In this document: piece after piece, positions 12,401 through 20,072 of the stretch | Layout of the letters: the number at the start of each line of letters is the position of its first letter | Position numbering within the stretch: position 1 is the stretch's first letter | Source: Tenrec ecaudatus | Lineage: Eukaryota; Chordata; Mammalia; Afrosoricida; Tenrecidae | Assembly (NCBI RefSeq): GCF_050624435.1 | Contig: NC_134535.1 | Span: 127,149,731-127,213,730, forward strand | DNA: 64,000 nt | Direction of reading: 5' to 3' | The notes under the pieces: generated by a model | The model's database searches: none | What the model was told of the DNA's origin: nothing | Seen by the model: only the letters and a program-made list of their open reading frames with translations | Translations under genes and position numbers: made by a program

Positions 12401-15400
12401 GCGGCCTAGGTTTAGACCATTGCCGGTGAGCACGAGTGGCCTGGGAAGAGAGAGTTCCTGGCCCAGGAGGCCTGGAGCAGGGAGGATGCGCCCTTGCCGT
12501 GTCTAAGACTGCCTCCACCTCTCCTGATGTCTGATCTGATTCTTCTGCAGGTGCTACTTGGCCTTGCTCTGTTGGTGGGCATATATCCCTTGGAGGTGAT
12601 TGGACTGGTCCCCCAGGTGGGGGAACGAGAGAAGAGAGATGATCTGTGTCCCCAGGGGAAATACAGCCACCCTGAAAACAGTTCCATTTGCTGTACCAAG
12701 TGCCACAAAGGTAGGAGGACGTGGCACCATGGATGCCGTCAGTCGTGGGCCCTGCTTCCTTGACTTTCCCCCAAATCCCACGGCCTGGAGTCGGTCCTGA
12801 CTCGGAGCCACCCTGGAGGACAGAGAGCTGCATTTTCTCGGGAGCAGACGCTCCAGCAGCTTGCGGGTTAGAACGGTCCACCCCTCACCCACTCAGCCCA
12901 CAGAGCATTTTCCAGATAGTCTGATGCCCAGGCTCCTCCCGCCCAGCCCTTCAGGTTGTCCCTTCCCTGGGCTGGGCTTTGTGCCCTCCCAGAGCCTTGA
13001 GGGAATTGGCCCTGGCCAGACTCCCTCGCCCGGGGCTTCTGCTTGGAGCGCTCAGCTGCACACTGACCCTGACACCCCATCCCAGGGACCTATCTGTACA
13101 ATCACTGCCCCAGCCCGGGGCGGGACACGGACTGCAGGGAGTGTGAGCGTGGCACCTTCACGGCCCTGGAGAACTTCGAAAGGAGCTGCCAGAGCTGCAG
13201 CATATGTCGGAAAGGTGTGTCCTGGGGTGGGCGCGGGCTCTACGGGAGGCGGACACTGGTGGGCGTGAGTGTGCCCGTGCAAGTGCGAACAGTGGTGCTG
13301 CTGCTGGGGGGTGGGGGGAGTGTGCGTGTGTGCCGTCCAGCAGCCTGGGGATGGCGGCGGAGGGGTTTGGGGAATACAAAGAGAATCGCCATGGCCCGGT
13401 ACCCACAGCCCTTGCCCTCTCACTTCCTGCCCCAGAAATGGGCCAGGTGGAGCTCTCTCCTTGCACCGTGACAGAGAACACCAAGTGCGGCTGCAGGAAG
13501 AACCAGTACCGGGACCATCATGCGGGCAACAACATATTCCGGTGCTTGAACTGCAGCCTCTGCCTCAACGGCACCACCGCTGTCCCCTGTGAGTGTGGCT
13601 CCCTGTGTCCAGGCCCCGGCGGCTCTCTCTGCACCCTCTCCCCGTGAGCAGCATGTCCTGTCCGCCTTTTGGCTAAGTTCGGAGCACTGTTCCACTTTGG
13701 CCCTCCTTCCCGCTTCTTCCTGCCCTCTGCGGGGAGGGGGGGGGAGTGGGAGGGGCTGGAGGTGGGCGTGGGGGGTGTCACTCTCCTTCAGCGGCACTCT
13801 TCTTCTCCCCACAGGCCAGGAGGACCAGGACACCTTGTGTCATTGCCATGCAGGCTTCTTCCTAAAGGGAAAGGAGTGTACCCCCTGTGCTAAGTGAGTA
13901 CCCTGCCTGCTGGGTGACCTTGGGGGGGGGGCAGGGGAGTCATCCGCAGGGGCCAGAGACAGAAACCCTCCAGCGCATTCTGGAGACTGATGAAGTGGGA
14001 GGCACTTTGTGCCAAGACAGCCCTCCAGGCCCAGCTTGTCCCCCACCTCTTCCGAAGTCTTTGGTGACAGAAGTTCCCGGCACTGAGACTGGGTGGATTG
14101 GGTTATTCAGCTGATGATGCCTCTTGGCTTCACTGGCAGATTTATGGTAGGTGTGTGGTGCCTCTTCCATCCAGTGGCCCTCTGAGAATCGATGCACTGT
14201 AGTCCCTCCCACTGGACCATCTCACGTCCTCCTCCGGCCCGCCGAGGCAGCTCCTGTGTGCTCGCTGGATCCAGGTGCCCAGGCTGTGCTCATCCTGCTG
14301 AGACGTGTAACCAACACTCACTACAGCCCCATGTGACGGAGTAGACCTGCCTCTTGGGCTTTTTCTGGCTGTGGTTTGTTGTTGTTGTTTCAGTTTGGAA
14401 CCTTTATTAGATCATCATCCACTAGTTGTCATCCACATTGACTGTCTGGAGGGGTCTGAAAGTGGTGATGGGCACGTAGGTAACCAGTGGGTAGAGCTTG
14501 TTTGCGGACTCTGCATCCTCATTACAGTTCCTAAACAACCGCACACGGATGCGGTACGGGACGTTCCTGATTCCTTTGGCCCAGACAGCTTTGCTGAGCC
14601 TGGTGCTGATTCGTCCTTCTGGTGCCCCCCTCTCCTTCATGGAAAACTTCCGCATCTCCTCGAGCGCCCGAGGGGCACGCTTCTTGAAGCCCACATCCTG
14701 GATGCGCTTGTGAATGTGGATGGTGTCCTCTCTGGGCATGAGCTCGTTGATGGCCCAACGGCCCTTGCTCTTCTCACCGCCCTTCTCTTCGGGAGCCATA
14801 CTGCCGGGACCGGGCTGGAAAGGCAGAGCGCAAGGAATTCCTGGCAGTGATATTTACAGGAGCAGATGGATTTCCAGGTCTTTCTCCCGTGGGACAGTGG
14901 AGAGGTCCAGAATGTCAGCTTTCCGTTAGCAGTCGCGTAGGTAATCATCAGATGTCAGGACTCACTCTGATGCCTGTTCTCTTACCTGGCCCTCTCCACA
15001 GCCTCCACCAGAGGCAGGTCTGGTTGAACACATGCAGAAATGGAGTCTCAGGATCCTAGAGCCGTGTGTACCCCAGCACTTTATACTCATTCCCAATCCC
15101 AGGCTCCTCTAGTACAGGATGCTGTCTCCTCAGGTGGTCGTCTGAGCAGCTTTTCATGGAAGTGACGTCAGGTCTCCCAGCAAGCTTCATCCTCCCTGTC
15201 AGCAACCCCCCCCCCCCACTGAAAGAAGCTCGAGGTCTGATACATACGGACGGGCTGACTGTGGCCAAGCCACGTGTACGTTCATTCCACAGAAACACTT
15301 CCCTGCAAAAGCCAACTTCGTCCACATGCTTTTCTCCCTCTTCCCCCAAGGACTTTCACAGACCCAGTTTACAGGGACGTTCTTATTGACAAGGATGCTC

Positions 15401-18400
15401 TCGCTAGAACACTCTGGTGTTCTAAAAATGGTACGAGTTCTAAAGCTTTTAAGGAGGTGATCTGTGCCTACCATGTATATGCAAATTGCACCCTCCCACT
15501 CCCCCCCCCCCCCCTCTGTTCTGGATGCCTTTCGGAAGGACCTCTCAATGTGGGACAGAGAAGCTCTGCGACCTCTGGAGTTTAAAGGGCATGGGTTCAG
15601 ACCCCAGCTTAGGTGTGTAGTGACAATGTGACTGACCTTGAGTAAGCCCCCCTGTCACTTCTTGAACAAGCCTTTGTACCCATTCCGTGTGGTTCTCACC
15701 ACGATGCTGGGAAGTGAGTGTGAATTGGCTCTTCTTGCTTTCAGACTCCTGAGGAGCCCCGCCTCCTGGGCGTCCTCTTCCTGCACCCTCCCCTGCTCTC
15801 AGCGGCAGGGGAAGAAGTGCTTGTTCCAGGGTGTTCTCTGGCTGCATTTATTATGATCAGGTGCTGTGCGGGGGTGGGGGCTCTGATTCCCAGCAGTCCT
15901 GTGTACCACAGACTAGAGCCCCGCTGGCCCTGCGCCATCCTCACGGTCACTGCTGTGTTGGAGGTCATGGTGGCAGCCACGATGTCGCTTCATCGAATGG
16001 AGGGTCTTCCTCTCTATTGATCTTTTTCTGACCCTCTACCACTGGAGCCCTGGGGGCACAGCGGTTACCAACGTGGTGGGCTGAGATCCGAAAGCTCAGC
16101 AGTCTGAAAACACCAGCTGCTCTGCGGGAGAAAGGCGAGGTTCTACTCCCATCAAGAGTTACGGTCTCGTATGGACTATGATAAGAGCTGTACGAGCCCC
16201 CAATAAAATGACAGCAAAGAAAGGATGACTTTAACTTCACAGAAAACTATAAAGACGGAATTCACATGAAAAACATCTTAAGTGTGGAAAAAAAAAAGGG
16301 GGGAGTGATAGTCTCGGAAACTCACTGGGGCAGTTCTGCCCTGTCCTGCGGGGCTGCTGAGTTGGCCTCGGCCGAATGGCAGGGAGTTTGGGGTGAGAAT
16401 GTTGCCTTTACCAAGCATGCCATCTTTGTCTAGGTCTCTCCAAAGTACCGGAGAGGTTGGCAGCTAATGGCCGTGTGTATTTTAGAAACGTTCACAGCTG
16501 ACCCCTCTTCTTAAAATCACAGCGTGGGCTTGCTAGTGTTGTCCTGAGCGAAAGGCCTGGAGCCTCTTTTGTCAGAGGGGTTTCATGCTGTAAAACAAGG
16601 ACGAAAGGTTACACTAACAGCTGCCATCTTTGGGGCATTGACTCAATAGCAGTCGGTGTTTGGTCCTGTGTCTTGGGGGTCCCTGGGTGCTGTACATGGC
16701 TCATGTGCTGCGTGGAGGGTTGAGTCGACCCCGTGGCGCCTCAGAAAACCTGCGGGTCCACTGGAGAACCAGCCACTGAAAACAGGAGCACAGTTCTGTG
16801 CCGACGCACACAGGGTCGTCTGAAGCCTGAAGTGGGGTGAAGACATCTGGCTTCTGATTTTTCTACGTAGAGCGCCTGTATCTCATTTAGCCAGTCGCTG
16901 GAAACCACCCCGTGCTCCTAGGGAGAAAGACGAGGTTTGCAGCTCCTGTAAAGAGAGTTGCAGAAAACCTCAGGGGGGTTACCCTCGGCTGGCTATGAAC
17001 TGGAATGGGCTCGATGGCAGGGAGTTTTTGTGCGCCCCTAACGATTTAGTCTCAGAAGCCACATAGGGTCACTTAGAGTTGGAATCAGCTCAATGGCTGT
17101 AAGTTTCTAGGTGCCAGCCTACTGCTTCCTCAATGCTGAAAAGTACGCTCCTTCCTAGCTTATTCATGAAAGAAAACGAGGCTTAGCTGTTAAAAATGAC
17201 TTGTCTGGAGACACTTGGCATTGCTTGACAACAAATGAGGGGGCTTGAAAACATTTGTGGGGAAATCCCACCATCTTCTAATCCCACTTAGAAGGTAACT
17301 GCCCTCCACTCTTGTTTCTACACGGTTTCCCCCAGATTGATCCCTTCCGGTTCTAAAATCCATTGATTCTACGGTGAGATCTGGTCATCCCTCTGTCTGG
17401 ACACCCAGAGAGATCATCAAATTCCACTTTCTCACGAGACCGTTAAAAATGTTTGTAAAGCAAAGAATCCCCAACCGTTCCCCTGCGTTGCTCCCATGGT
17501 AACTCTCTGTTGTCCTCCGCCCCTTTAGCTGTAAGAATCACATGGAGTGCAGGAAGCTGTGCTTGCCCTCAGTGGACTCTGTGACGGGCTCTCCTGATGC
17601 AGGTGAGGATAGTAGTCCAGACTCACCTGACCTCCCTGAATCCTTGACCTTGGCTCAGCTCCCTGCTGACTGCTGGGCCACTTTGCCTCCAGGCACCGCC
17701 GTGCTCTTGCCCCTGGTCATCTTCTTTGGTCTCTGCCTTCTGCTTGTCTTCATTGGGGTGATGTGCCGCTACCAACGGTGGAAGCCAAAGCTCTACTCCA
17801 TTGGTGAGTGGGGCTTTGGGGAGAGAAAAGGGTGCTGGTGGGGGGCACGGGAGGGGCTTCCCGAACCGAGTGGGAAGCTAAATGAGGCTAGCAGCAGCTA
17901 GCTGTCACGGAGCCCTGGCAGGAAGTGGTGGTCCCCGATGGCTGGTGAGGTCATGGTATACCAGTGGTTCTCTTGTCCCTTGGGGCACAAAGGCCCTGAA
18001 GCGGGTCACCGCAAATCCCCAAACCCAGCCCCAGGAGGAGATTAGAAGGGGAGGGCAGCGGGCGATATCGGGGAAGTGAAGGCCATGTCGTGATGTCTTT
18101 TTTTTTGTTTTTTTTTCCCCCCATCTTGCAGTTTGTGGCAAACAGACACATGAGAAAGAGGTGAGATGAAATCTCTATCTGGAACTTACCTGAAATACCC
18201 ATCACCTACCTTCAACCCAGTGTAACCCTCATTTGCTTTAGGCTCGTCATGCCTCCAGAGGGCTGGGCTGTGCGTCCTGGCCCCCACTAACTCAGGTGTC
18301 TTTTCCCTTTCAGGGGGAGCTGGAACATGTTCTTGGAAAGCCCATTACCCACGGCTTCGGCCTCAGCCTCAGCCCGGGCTTTAGTCCCACCCCCGCCTTC

Positions 18401-19001
18401 AGCCCCACCCCCGCCTTCAGCCCCACCCCCGGCACCGCCTTCTCCAGTGAGTGGTCCAATTTGAGAAATGTACCCCCTCCCAGAGAGGTGATTGCACTCC
18501 ACCAGGAGGCTGGCCCCATCCTCACTGCTGCCCCTGCTTCCACCATGACCCCCACCAAGGTCCCCGACCCTTCCCAGAAGGCTGAGGACAGCTCCCAGGA
18601 CCTGTTTCCAGGTGAGTGCCCAGTGGGACCGGAGCGCATGCGCAAAGGAGGGGAGGTTTCCAGCTGGCTGGAGGCTCATCACCCGGGGTCCCCTCGCAGG
18701 TGACCCGGCCACACTATATGTTGTGGTGGACTCTGTGCCGCCCACACGCTGGAAGGAGTTCATGAGGCGCCTGGGGCTGAGTGAGCATGACATTGAGCGG
18801 CTGGAGCTGCAGAACGGGCGCTACGTGCGCGAGGCGTCCTACAGCATGCTGGAGGCCTGGCGGCAGCAGACCCCACGGCGTGAGGCCACGCTGGAGCTGC
18901 TGGGCCGCGTGCTCTGCGACATGGACTTGCGTGGCTGCCTGGAGAAGATTGAGGATGCGCTGGGTGGCGCTGCTATTCTTGGGCCCCACCTGCCTCGGTG
19001 A
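1987..19001 (+). CDS. TNFRSF1A: TNF receptor superfamily member 1A (TNFR1, CD120a), whole spliced gene
   Basis: This is the type I membrane receptor for TNF and lymphotoxin-alpha. On ligand binding its death domain recruits TRADD, leading to NF-kB/MAPK signalling or caspase-8 and RIPK1 death pathways. Coding exons are 1987-2025, 12551-12710, 13086-13214, 13436-13588, 13815-13893, 17529-17602, 17693-17803, 18132-18160, 18314-18611 and 18700-19001, all GT-AG. They total 1374 nt, or 457 residues (human 455). In order the protein has a signal peptide (about 1-21), four cysteine-rich repeats (about 43-196) with the receptor cysteines kept and NSS, NCS and NGT glycosylation motifs, a stalk, a membrane segment (about 213-235), a Pro/Ser-rich linker and a C-terminal death domain (about 358-443). 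No frameshift or stop is seen. The gene is convergent with PLEKHG6. The assignment is from recalled similarity to human TNFR1 and is secure. Confidence 0.97.
2026..3320 (+). other. TNFRSF1A intron 1, proximal part
   Basis: GC-rich CpG-containing sequence next to exon 1 fades into unique pyrimidine-rich sequence. No repeat or conserved exon recognised. Proximal enhancer content is possible but not shown by sequence. Confidence 0.4.
3325..3349. repeat. (GT)n microsatellite
   Basis: Pure GT run at the start of a locally duplicated unit; the second copy begins at 3417. Confidence 0.9.
3417..3490. repeat. (GT)n(GA)n compound microsatellite
   Basis: About 48 bases of GT followed by about 25 of GA. 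The sequence following it repeats the sequence following the GT run at 3325-3349. Confidence 0.9.
3690..3898 (+). repeat. AfroSINE, plus strand
   Basis: Near full length. Has GCTGCTAACCACAAGGCCAG, GGGCAGTTCTCTTCTGCCC and TTGCTATGAGTCAGAATCC. A further tail fragment (AGGAGTTGGAATTGACCTTG) lies at 3985-4012. Confidence 0.8.
4466..4628. repeat. (CCA)n/(CCCCA)n microsatellite
   Basis: Long imperfect CCA array becoming pure from about 4567. It opens long frames of poly-His, poly-Pro and poly-Val in different frames; none is a gene. Confidence 0.9.
5024..5166 (+). repeat. AfroSINE, plus strand
   Basis: Shows GCTGGTGGTGCTGTCCAGTA head, a GCAAGGTTGGTGGTTCAAAC box and a CTGAGTCGACTTGGTGGC tail; the middle is shortened. 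Confidence 0.75.
5518..5605 (-). repeat. Degenerate AfroSINE fragment
   Basis: AAACTGCCCCATGGGGTTTT and CTAGGCTGTAATCTTCATG match the antisense SINE body. Confidence 0.5.
6073..6276 (+). repeat. LINE 3' UTR end, 5'-truncated
   Basis: Carries the family hallmarks: TATCAAGGGTTCACGA, GATGATGGCAACATATG, a GTTACAAGAGCTGTAAGAGC block and CCATAAAATGATT before the end. Same family as copies at 7.8, 44.8, 56.7 and 59.4 kb. Confidence 0.8.
7838..8292 (+). repeat. LINE 3' UTR end, 5'-truncated
   Basis: Contains GGAATTCAGGACAGATAAGC, a GAAGGGAGACAGCGGACAG block, ATCAAGGATTCACGAG and the terminal CCATAAAATGACTT plus an A run. Probably an L1 3' UTR specific to afrotherians; the family name would need a repeat library. 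Confidence 0.82.
8293..10049 (+). other. TNFRSF1A intron 1, unassigned stretch
   Basis: Contains G/C homopolymer runs and a short GT run near 9527-9545. No recognised gene or repeat. Long antisense frames here are chance. Confidence 0.4.
10050..10777 (-). repeat. MaLR-type LTR with an inner RTE-like piece
   Basis: On the minus strand it starts TGTTACCGATTGAATTGTGT followed by CCCCCC, the usual start of MaLR-type (ERVL-MaLR) LTRs, and ends GGTGACTGAGACA. Between about 10350 and 10480 lies a block (TCTGATCACATGTCC, ATGAAGTCTCACGTCC) matching an RTE/BovB-like LINE, which suggests one inserted into the other. Endogenous and non-coding. Confidence 0.55.
10062..10080. repeat. (CTG)n short run
   Basis: Five to six CTG units at the LTR end. 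Confidence 0.7.
10909..10916. repeat. Target-site duplication, left copy
   Basis: TCCTAAGT, identical to 11321-11328; an 8-bp duplication as made by hAT transposases. Confidence 0.95.
10917..11320. mobile_element. SPIN-type nonautonomous hAT transposon
   Basis: A 404-bp element with terminal inverted repeats CAGTGGTTCTCAACCT at both ends. Both 8-bp flanks are TCCTAAGT. Sub-terminal blocks match the SPIN family as I recall it: GCATGTGGGCGGACCCACC, CGGTGTCTTGGTTCCTAAG and AGGCAACTGCTGTGAAAGGG. It has no transposase frame, so it was mobilised in trans. SPIN elements are known for horizontal spread into a few tetrapods including tenrecs. It sits in TNFRSF1A intron 1, about 1.2 kb upstream of exon 2. 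Family identity is by recall; the TIR and TSD are seen directly. Confidence 0.92.
11321..11328. repeat. Target-site duplication, right copy
   Basis: TCCTAAGT, perfect copy of 10909-10916. Confidence 0.95.
11329..12180 (+). other. TNFRSF1A intron 1, distal part
   Basis: No exon. The 11740-12010 block may be part of an old retroelement because it leads into the LINE-like end at 12190-12372, but no family is recognised. Confidence 0.35.
12190..12372 (+). repeat. Old LINE-like 3' end
   Basis: GGAAGGAGCAACTCAGAAGG, an AATCAATATCCCAGAATTG block, AAACTCTTGAACTGGTGTG and a terminal CAACAACAAG resemble an afrotherian LINE 3' end. Confidence 0.4.
12551..12710 (+). CDS. TNFRSF1A: TNFRSF1A exon 2: signal peptide end and first cysteine-rich repeat
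   Basis: Acceptor TTCTGCAG, donor GTAGGA, 160 nt, ends in phase 1. Encodes residues 14-66: the leucine-rich end of the signal peptide, the EKRDD segment, and the first part of CRD1 ([15 protein letters not shown]). CRD1 is the pre-ligand assembly domain in this family. Confidence 0.95.
13086..13214 (+). CDS. TNFRSF1A: TNFRSF1A exon 3: CRD1-CRD2
   Basis: 129 nt, phase 1 to phase 1. Encodes [20 protein letters not shown] and on to [10 protein letters not shown]. The ligand-binding CRD2 begins here, and the cysteine spacing equals human. Confidence 0.95.
13436..13588 (+). CDS. TNFRSF1A: TNFRSF1A exon 4: CRD2-CRD3
   Basis: 153 nt, phase 1 to phase 1, acceptor CCCCAG and donor GTGAGT. Encodes [19 protein letters not shown] and [11 protein letters not shown]. 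Two N-glycosylation sequons (NCS, NGT) are retained. Confidence 0.95.
13815..13893 (+). CDS. TNFRSF1A: TNFRSF1A exon 5: CRD3-CRD4
   Basis: 79 nt, phase 1 to phase 2. Encodes [20 protein letters not shown] and then ECTPCAN with the Asn codon split over intron 5. Donor GTGAGT. Confidence 0.95.
14403..14830 (-). pseudogene. RPL31: RPL31 processed retrocopy with open frame
   Basis: An intronless copy of ribosomal protein L31, antisense in TNFRSF1A intron 5. The frame 14799 down to 14422 is 125 codons plus TAG, the same length as human RPL31, with no stop or frameshift. Conserved stretches include [28 protein letters not shown] and LVTYVP. An AATAAA (minus strand, 14403-14408) and an A-rich AAACAACAACAACAAACC relic follow the stop, as expected for LINE-mediated retroposition. 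By eye about 31 of 125 residues differ from human, including charged residues in a nearly invariant protein, so it is most likely an unconstrained pseudogene that has not yet acquired a stop. No promoter is visible. Expression cannot be judged. Confidence 0.9.
14840..16045 (+). other. TNFRSF1A intron 5, middle part
   Basis: Unassigned sequence with C-runs near 15206 and 15503. No exon or clear repeat seen. Confidence 0.4.
16046..16225 (+). repeat. Chimeric AfroSINE with LINE 3' tail
   Basis: 16046-16168 is an AfroSINE head and body (GGAGCCCTGGGGGCACAGCG, CTGCTCTGCGGGAGAAAGG, AAGAGTTACGGTCTC). At about 16169 it switches to the last 55 bases of the LINE 3' UTR family found elsewhere in the window (TATGGACTATGATAAGAGCT, GTACGAGCCCCCAATAAAATGA). 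The usual SINE tail is absent. See findings. Confidence 0.8.
16305..16396 (+). repeat. Partial AfroSINE
   Basis: Body and tail only: AGTCTCGGAAACTCACTGGG, CAGTTCTGCCCTGTCC, GAATGGCAGGGAGTTTGG. Confidence 0.7.
16885..17030 (+). repeat. AfroSINE, partial
   Basis: GGAAACCACCCCGTGCTCC, GGGAGAAAGACGAGGTTTG and GCTCGATGGCAGGGAG. Confidence 0.7.
17046..17110 (+). repeat. AfroSINE tail fragment
   Basis: TAGTCTCAGAAGCCACATAG, then TTGGAATCAGCTCAATGGC. Confidence 0.6.
17529..17602 (+). CDS. TNFRSF1A: TNFRSF1A exon 6: end of CRD4 and stalk
   Basis: 74 nt, phase 2 to phase 1. Encodes [13 protein letters not shown] followed by a membrane-proximal stalk that differs from human. In this family the stalk is where ADAM17 sheds the ectodomain; cleavage here is inferred. 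Confidence 0.93.
17693..17803 (+). CDS. TNFRSF1A: TNFRSF1A exon 7: transmembrane segment
   Basis: 111 nt, phase 1 to phase 1. Encodes a single hydrophobic helix, [20 protein letters not shown], followed by the basic stop-transfer RYQRWKPK and LYSI. Confidence 0.95.
18132..18160 (+). CDS. TNFRSF1A: TNFRSF1A exon 8: short juxtamembrane exon
   Basis: Only 29 nt, phase 1 to phase 0, encoding [10 protein letters not shown] (human VCGKSTPEKE). The acceptor follows a T-rich tract. Confidence 0.92.
18314..18611 (+). CDS. TNFRSF1A: TNFRSF1A exon 9: Pro/Ser-rich cytoplasmic linker
   Basis: 298 nt, phase 0 to phase 1. Encodes residues 259-357, the variable linker between the membrane and the death domain. 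It holds three near-identical FSPTPA/G units produced by an in-frame 18-bp repeat (see separate entry). Donor GTGAGT at 18612. Confidence 0.93.
18379..18432 (+). repeat. In-frame 18-bp tandem repeat in TNFRSF1A exon 9
   Basis: The unit AGCCCCACCCCCGCCTTC recurs about three times with few changes, giving [17 protein letters not shown]. Human has a related but less regular FSPTPGFTPTLGFSPVP stretch, so the homogeneity here looks lineage-specific. Confidence 0.8.
18700..19001 (+). CDS. TNFRSF1A: TNFRSF1A exon 10: death domain and stop
   Basis: 302 nt, entered in phase 1, ending in TGA at 18999-19001. Encodes [34 protein letters not shown] (with T in place of the first R), then [18 protein letters not shown] and [10 protein letters not shown]. 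This is a complete death domain with its hydrophobic core and charged TRADD-facing helices kept. It ends three residues after HLPR-like sequence, similar to human. Confidence 0.96.
18999..19001 (+). other. TNFRSF1A: TNFRSF1A stop codon; 3' UTR follows to about 19540
   Basis: TGA after the LPR codons. The 3' UTR runs to the poly(A) site and contains a GT repeat. Confidence 0.9.
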
Positions 19002-19129
19002 GGCCACGCCCCTCACTGTCCTTGGGACCACGTCTGTCCCGTGAGGCCACGCCCCCCACCTGGGGACAGTTGTTTCTGGCCCGTTGGCCCCGGAGGAACG
19101 ACTGGGGGGGATGATACTCTAGGCCCTCT

Positions 19130-19135
19130 TTTATT
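19130..19135 (-). terminator. Possible minus-strand poly(A) signal AATAAA
   Basis: TTTATT on the plus strand reads AATAAA on the minus strand, 928 bases past the PLEKHG6 stop and inside the TNFRSF1A 3' UTR. It is the only canonical hexamer I see for PLEKHG6 on this side. Weaker variants lie closer (CATAAA at 19860-19865, ACTAAA at 19828-19833), and these would avoid overlap. Confidence 0.35.
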
Positions 19136-19228
19136 CTGCAAAGGGGAAGCCATGAGTCGTATTTTACAGATGCCCCTCCATCCGTGTGTATATATTTTTT
19201 CTCAGTGGTGTGTGTGAGGTGTGCGTGC

Positions 19229-19259
<31 letters not shown>
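19229..19259. repeat. (GT)n microsatellite in TNFRSF1A 3' UTR
   Basis: Near-pure GT run in the 3' UTR. Confidence 0.9.
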
Positions 19260-19262
<3 letters not shown>

Positions 19263-19517
19263 GGGAGACTGAGAGTGAGAGTGTGTGCTGTGGGTGCCCA
19301 AAGGAGTGGCTGCAGGCATAAAGAGGCACTGCAGGGCTGCTCCGGGCGCCCATTTCACAGTAGTCGGAGCATTTTGTATCAGTTTTGTTACACTAATTGA
19401 GTCTTAGCACCCTTGTCCCAGTCTGGATACGCACAGAGGAAGCTGAACCATCCCAAAGCACAACAATTGGGCTTCTAGCCAGCAAGGTGGACTTCTGTAA
19501 ATACACTAAAATTCTGA

Positions 19518-19523
19518 ATTAAA
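19518..19523 (+). terminator. TNFRSF1A: TNFRSF1A poly(A) signal ATTAAA
   Basis: ATTAAA followed 20-40 bases later by a GU-rich element (GTGGTCTCTGTGGTTGCTGT). It lies 517 bases after the stop. Cleavage is expected near 19535-19545. Confidence 0.75.
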
Positions 19524-19654
19524 ACTGTTCTTGGGGGACGTGGTCTCTGTGGTTGCTGTGGGATCGTGGGAGGTGGATGGGAAAAGGCCCGCGCTATGGG
19601 GCCTGCCAAACGAACGCTGGGAAGGCAACGATGAAGCTCTTTGCCATCAGTCAG

Positions 19655-19755
19655 AGGCTCCGCAGGCGAGAAGACCCACTGATCTGTTGCCATCAAGATA
19701 CACCCGGGGGGTGGTTCTACTCCGTCCTGTAGGGTCGCACTGAGTCAGCGACTCC
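19655..19755 (+). repeat. Degenerate AfroSINE between the convergent 3' ends
   Basis: GGTGGTTCTACTCCGTCCTG and TAGGGTCGCACTGAGTC are the SINE body. It fills part of the roughly 0.5-kb space between the two genes' 3' ends. Confidence 0.65.
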
Positions 19756-20062
19756 GCCATTTGTCACGCCGCTGTCAGGGAGCAGACAGTGTTTGTGACT
19801 TTCCCTGCCCCTGTCCCACGCCCTCATTTAGTGACAGGCTGCCATTTTTAACGTACAACTTTATGTGGGACTCGGGTGTTTGGATACATGAATTTACAGT
19901 TCTTGATCCCCAAAGCCCCAGAGTACAGAGAGCACGGTGCCCAGGCCAGGTTTCTTGGCAGAAGGTGTGGTCCTTGAGGTAGAGGCCAGGGGTGGGGGAG
20001 TGACCAGCACTCTTGGGCAAGATTCCCTCTGGGGACAAGGCCCAAGTTCCTGTGGACCTCCC

Positions 20063-20072
20063 TCACGCCTCT
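20063..20072 (-). CDS. PLEKHG6: PLEKHG6 last coding exon (10 coding bases)
   Basis: Acceptor TTCCTTTACAG, then A GAG GCG TGA. This completes the split Ser codon and adds Glu, Ala and stop (human ends Ser-Glu-Val-stop). The 3' UTR continues to lower coordinates. Confidence 0.8.
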
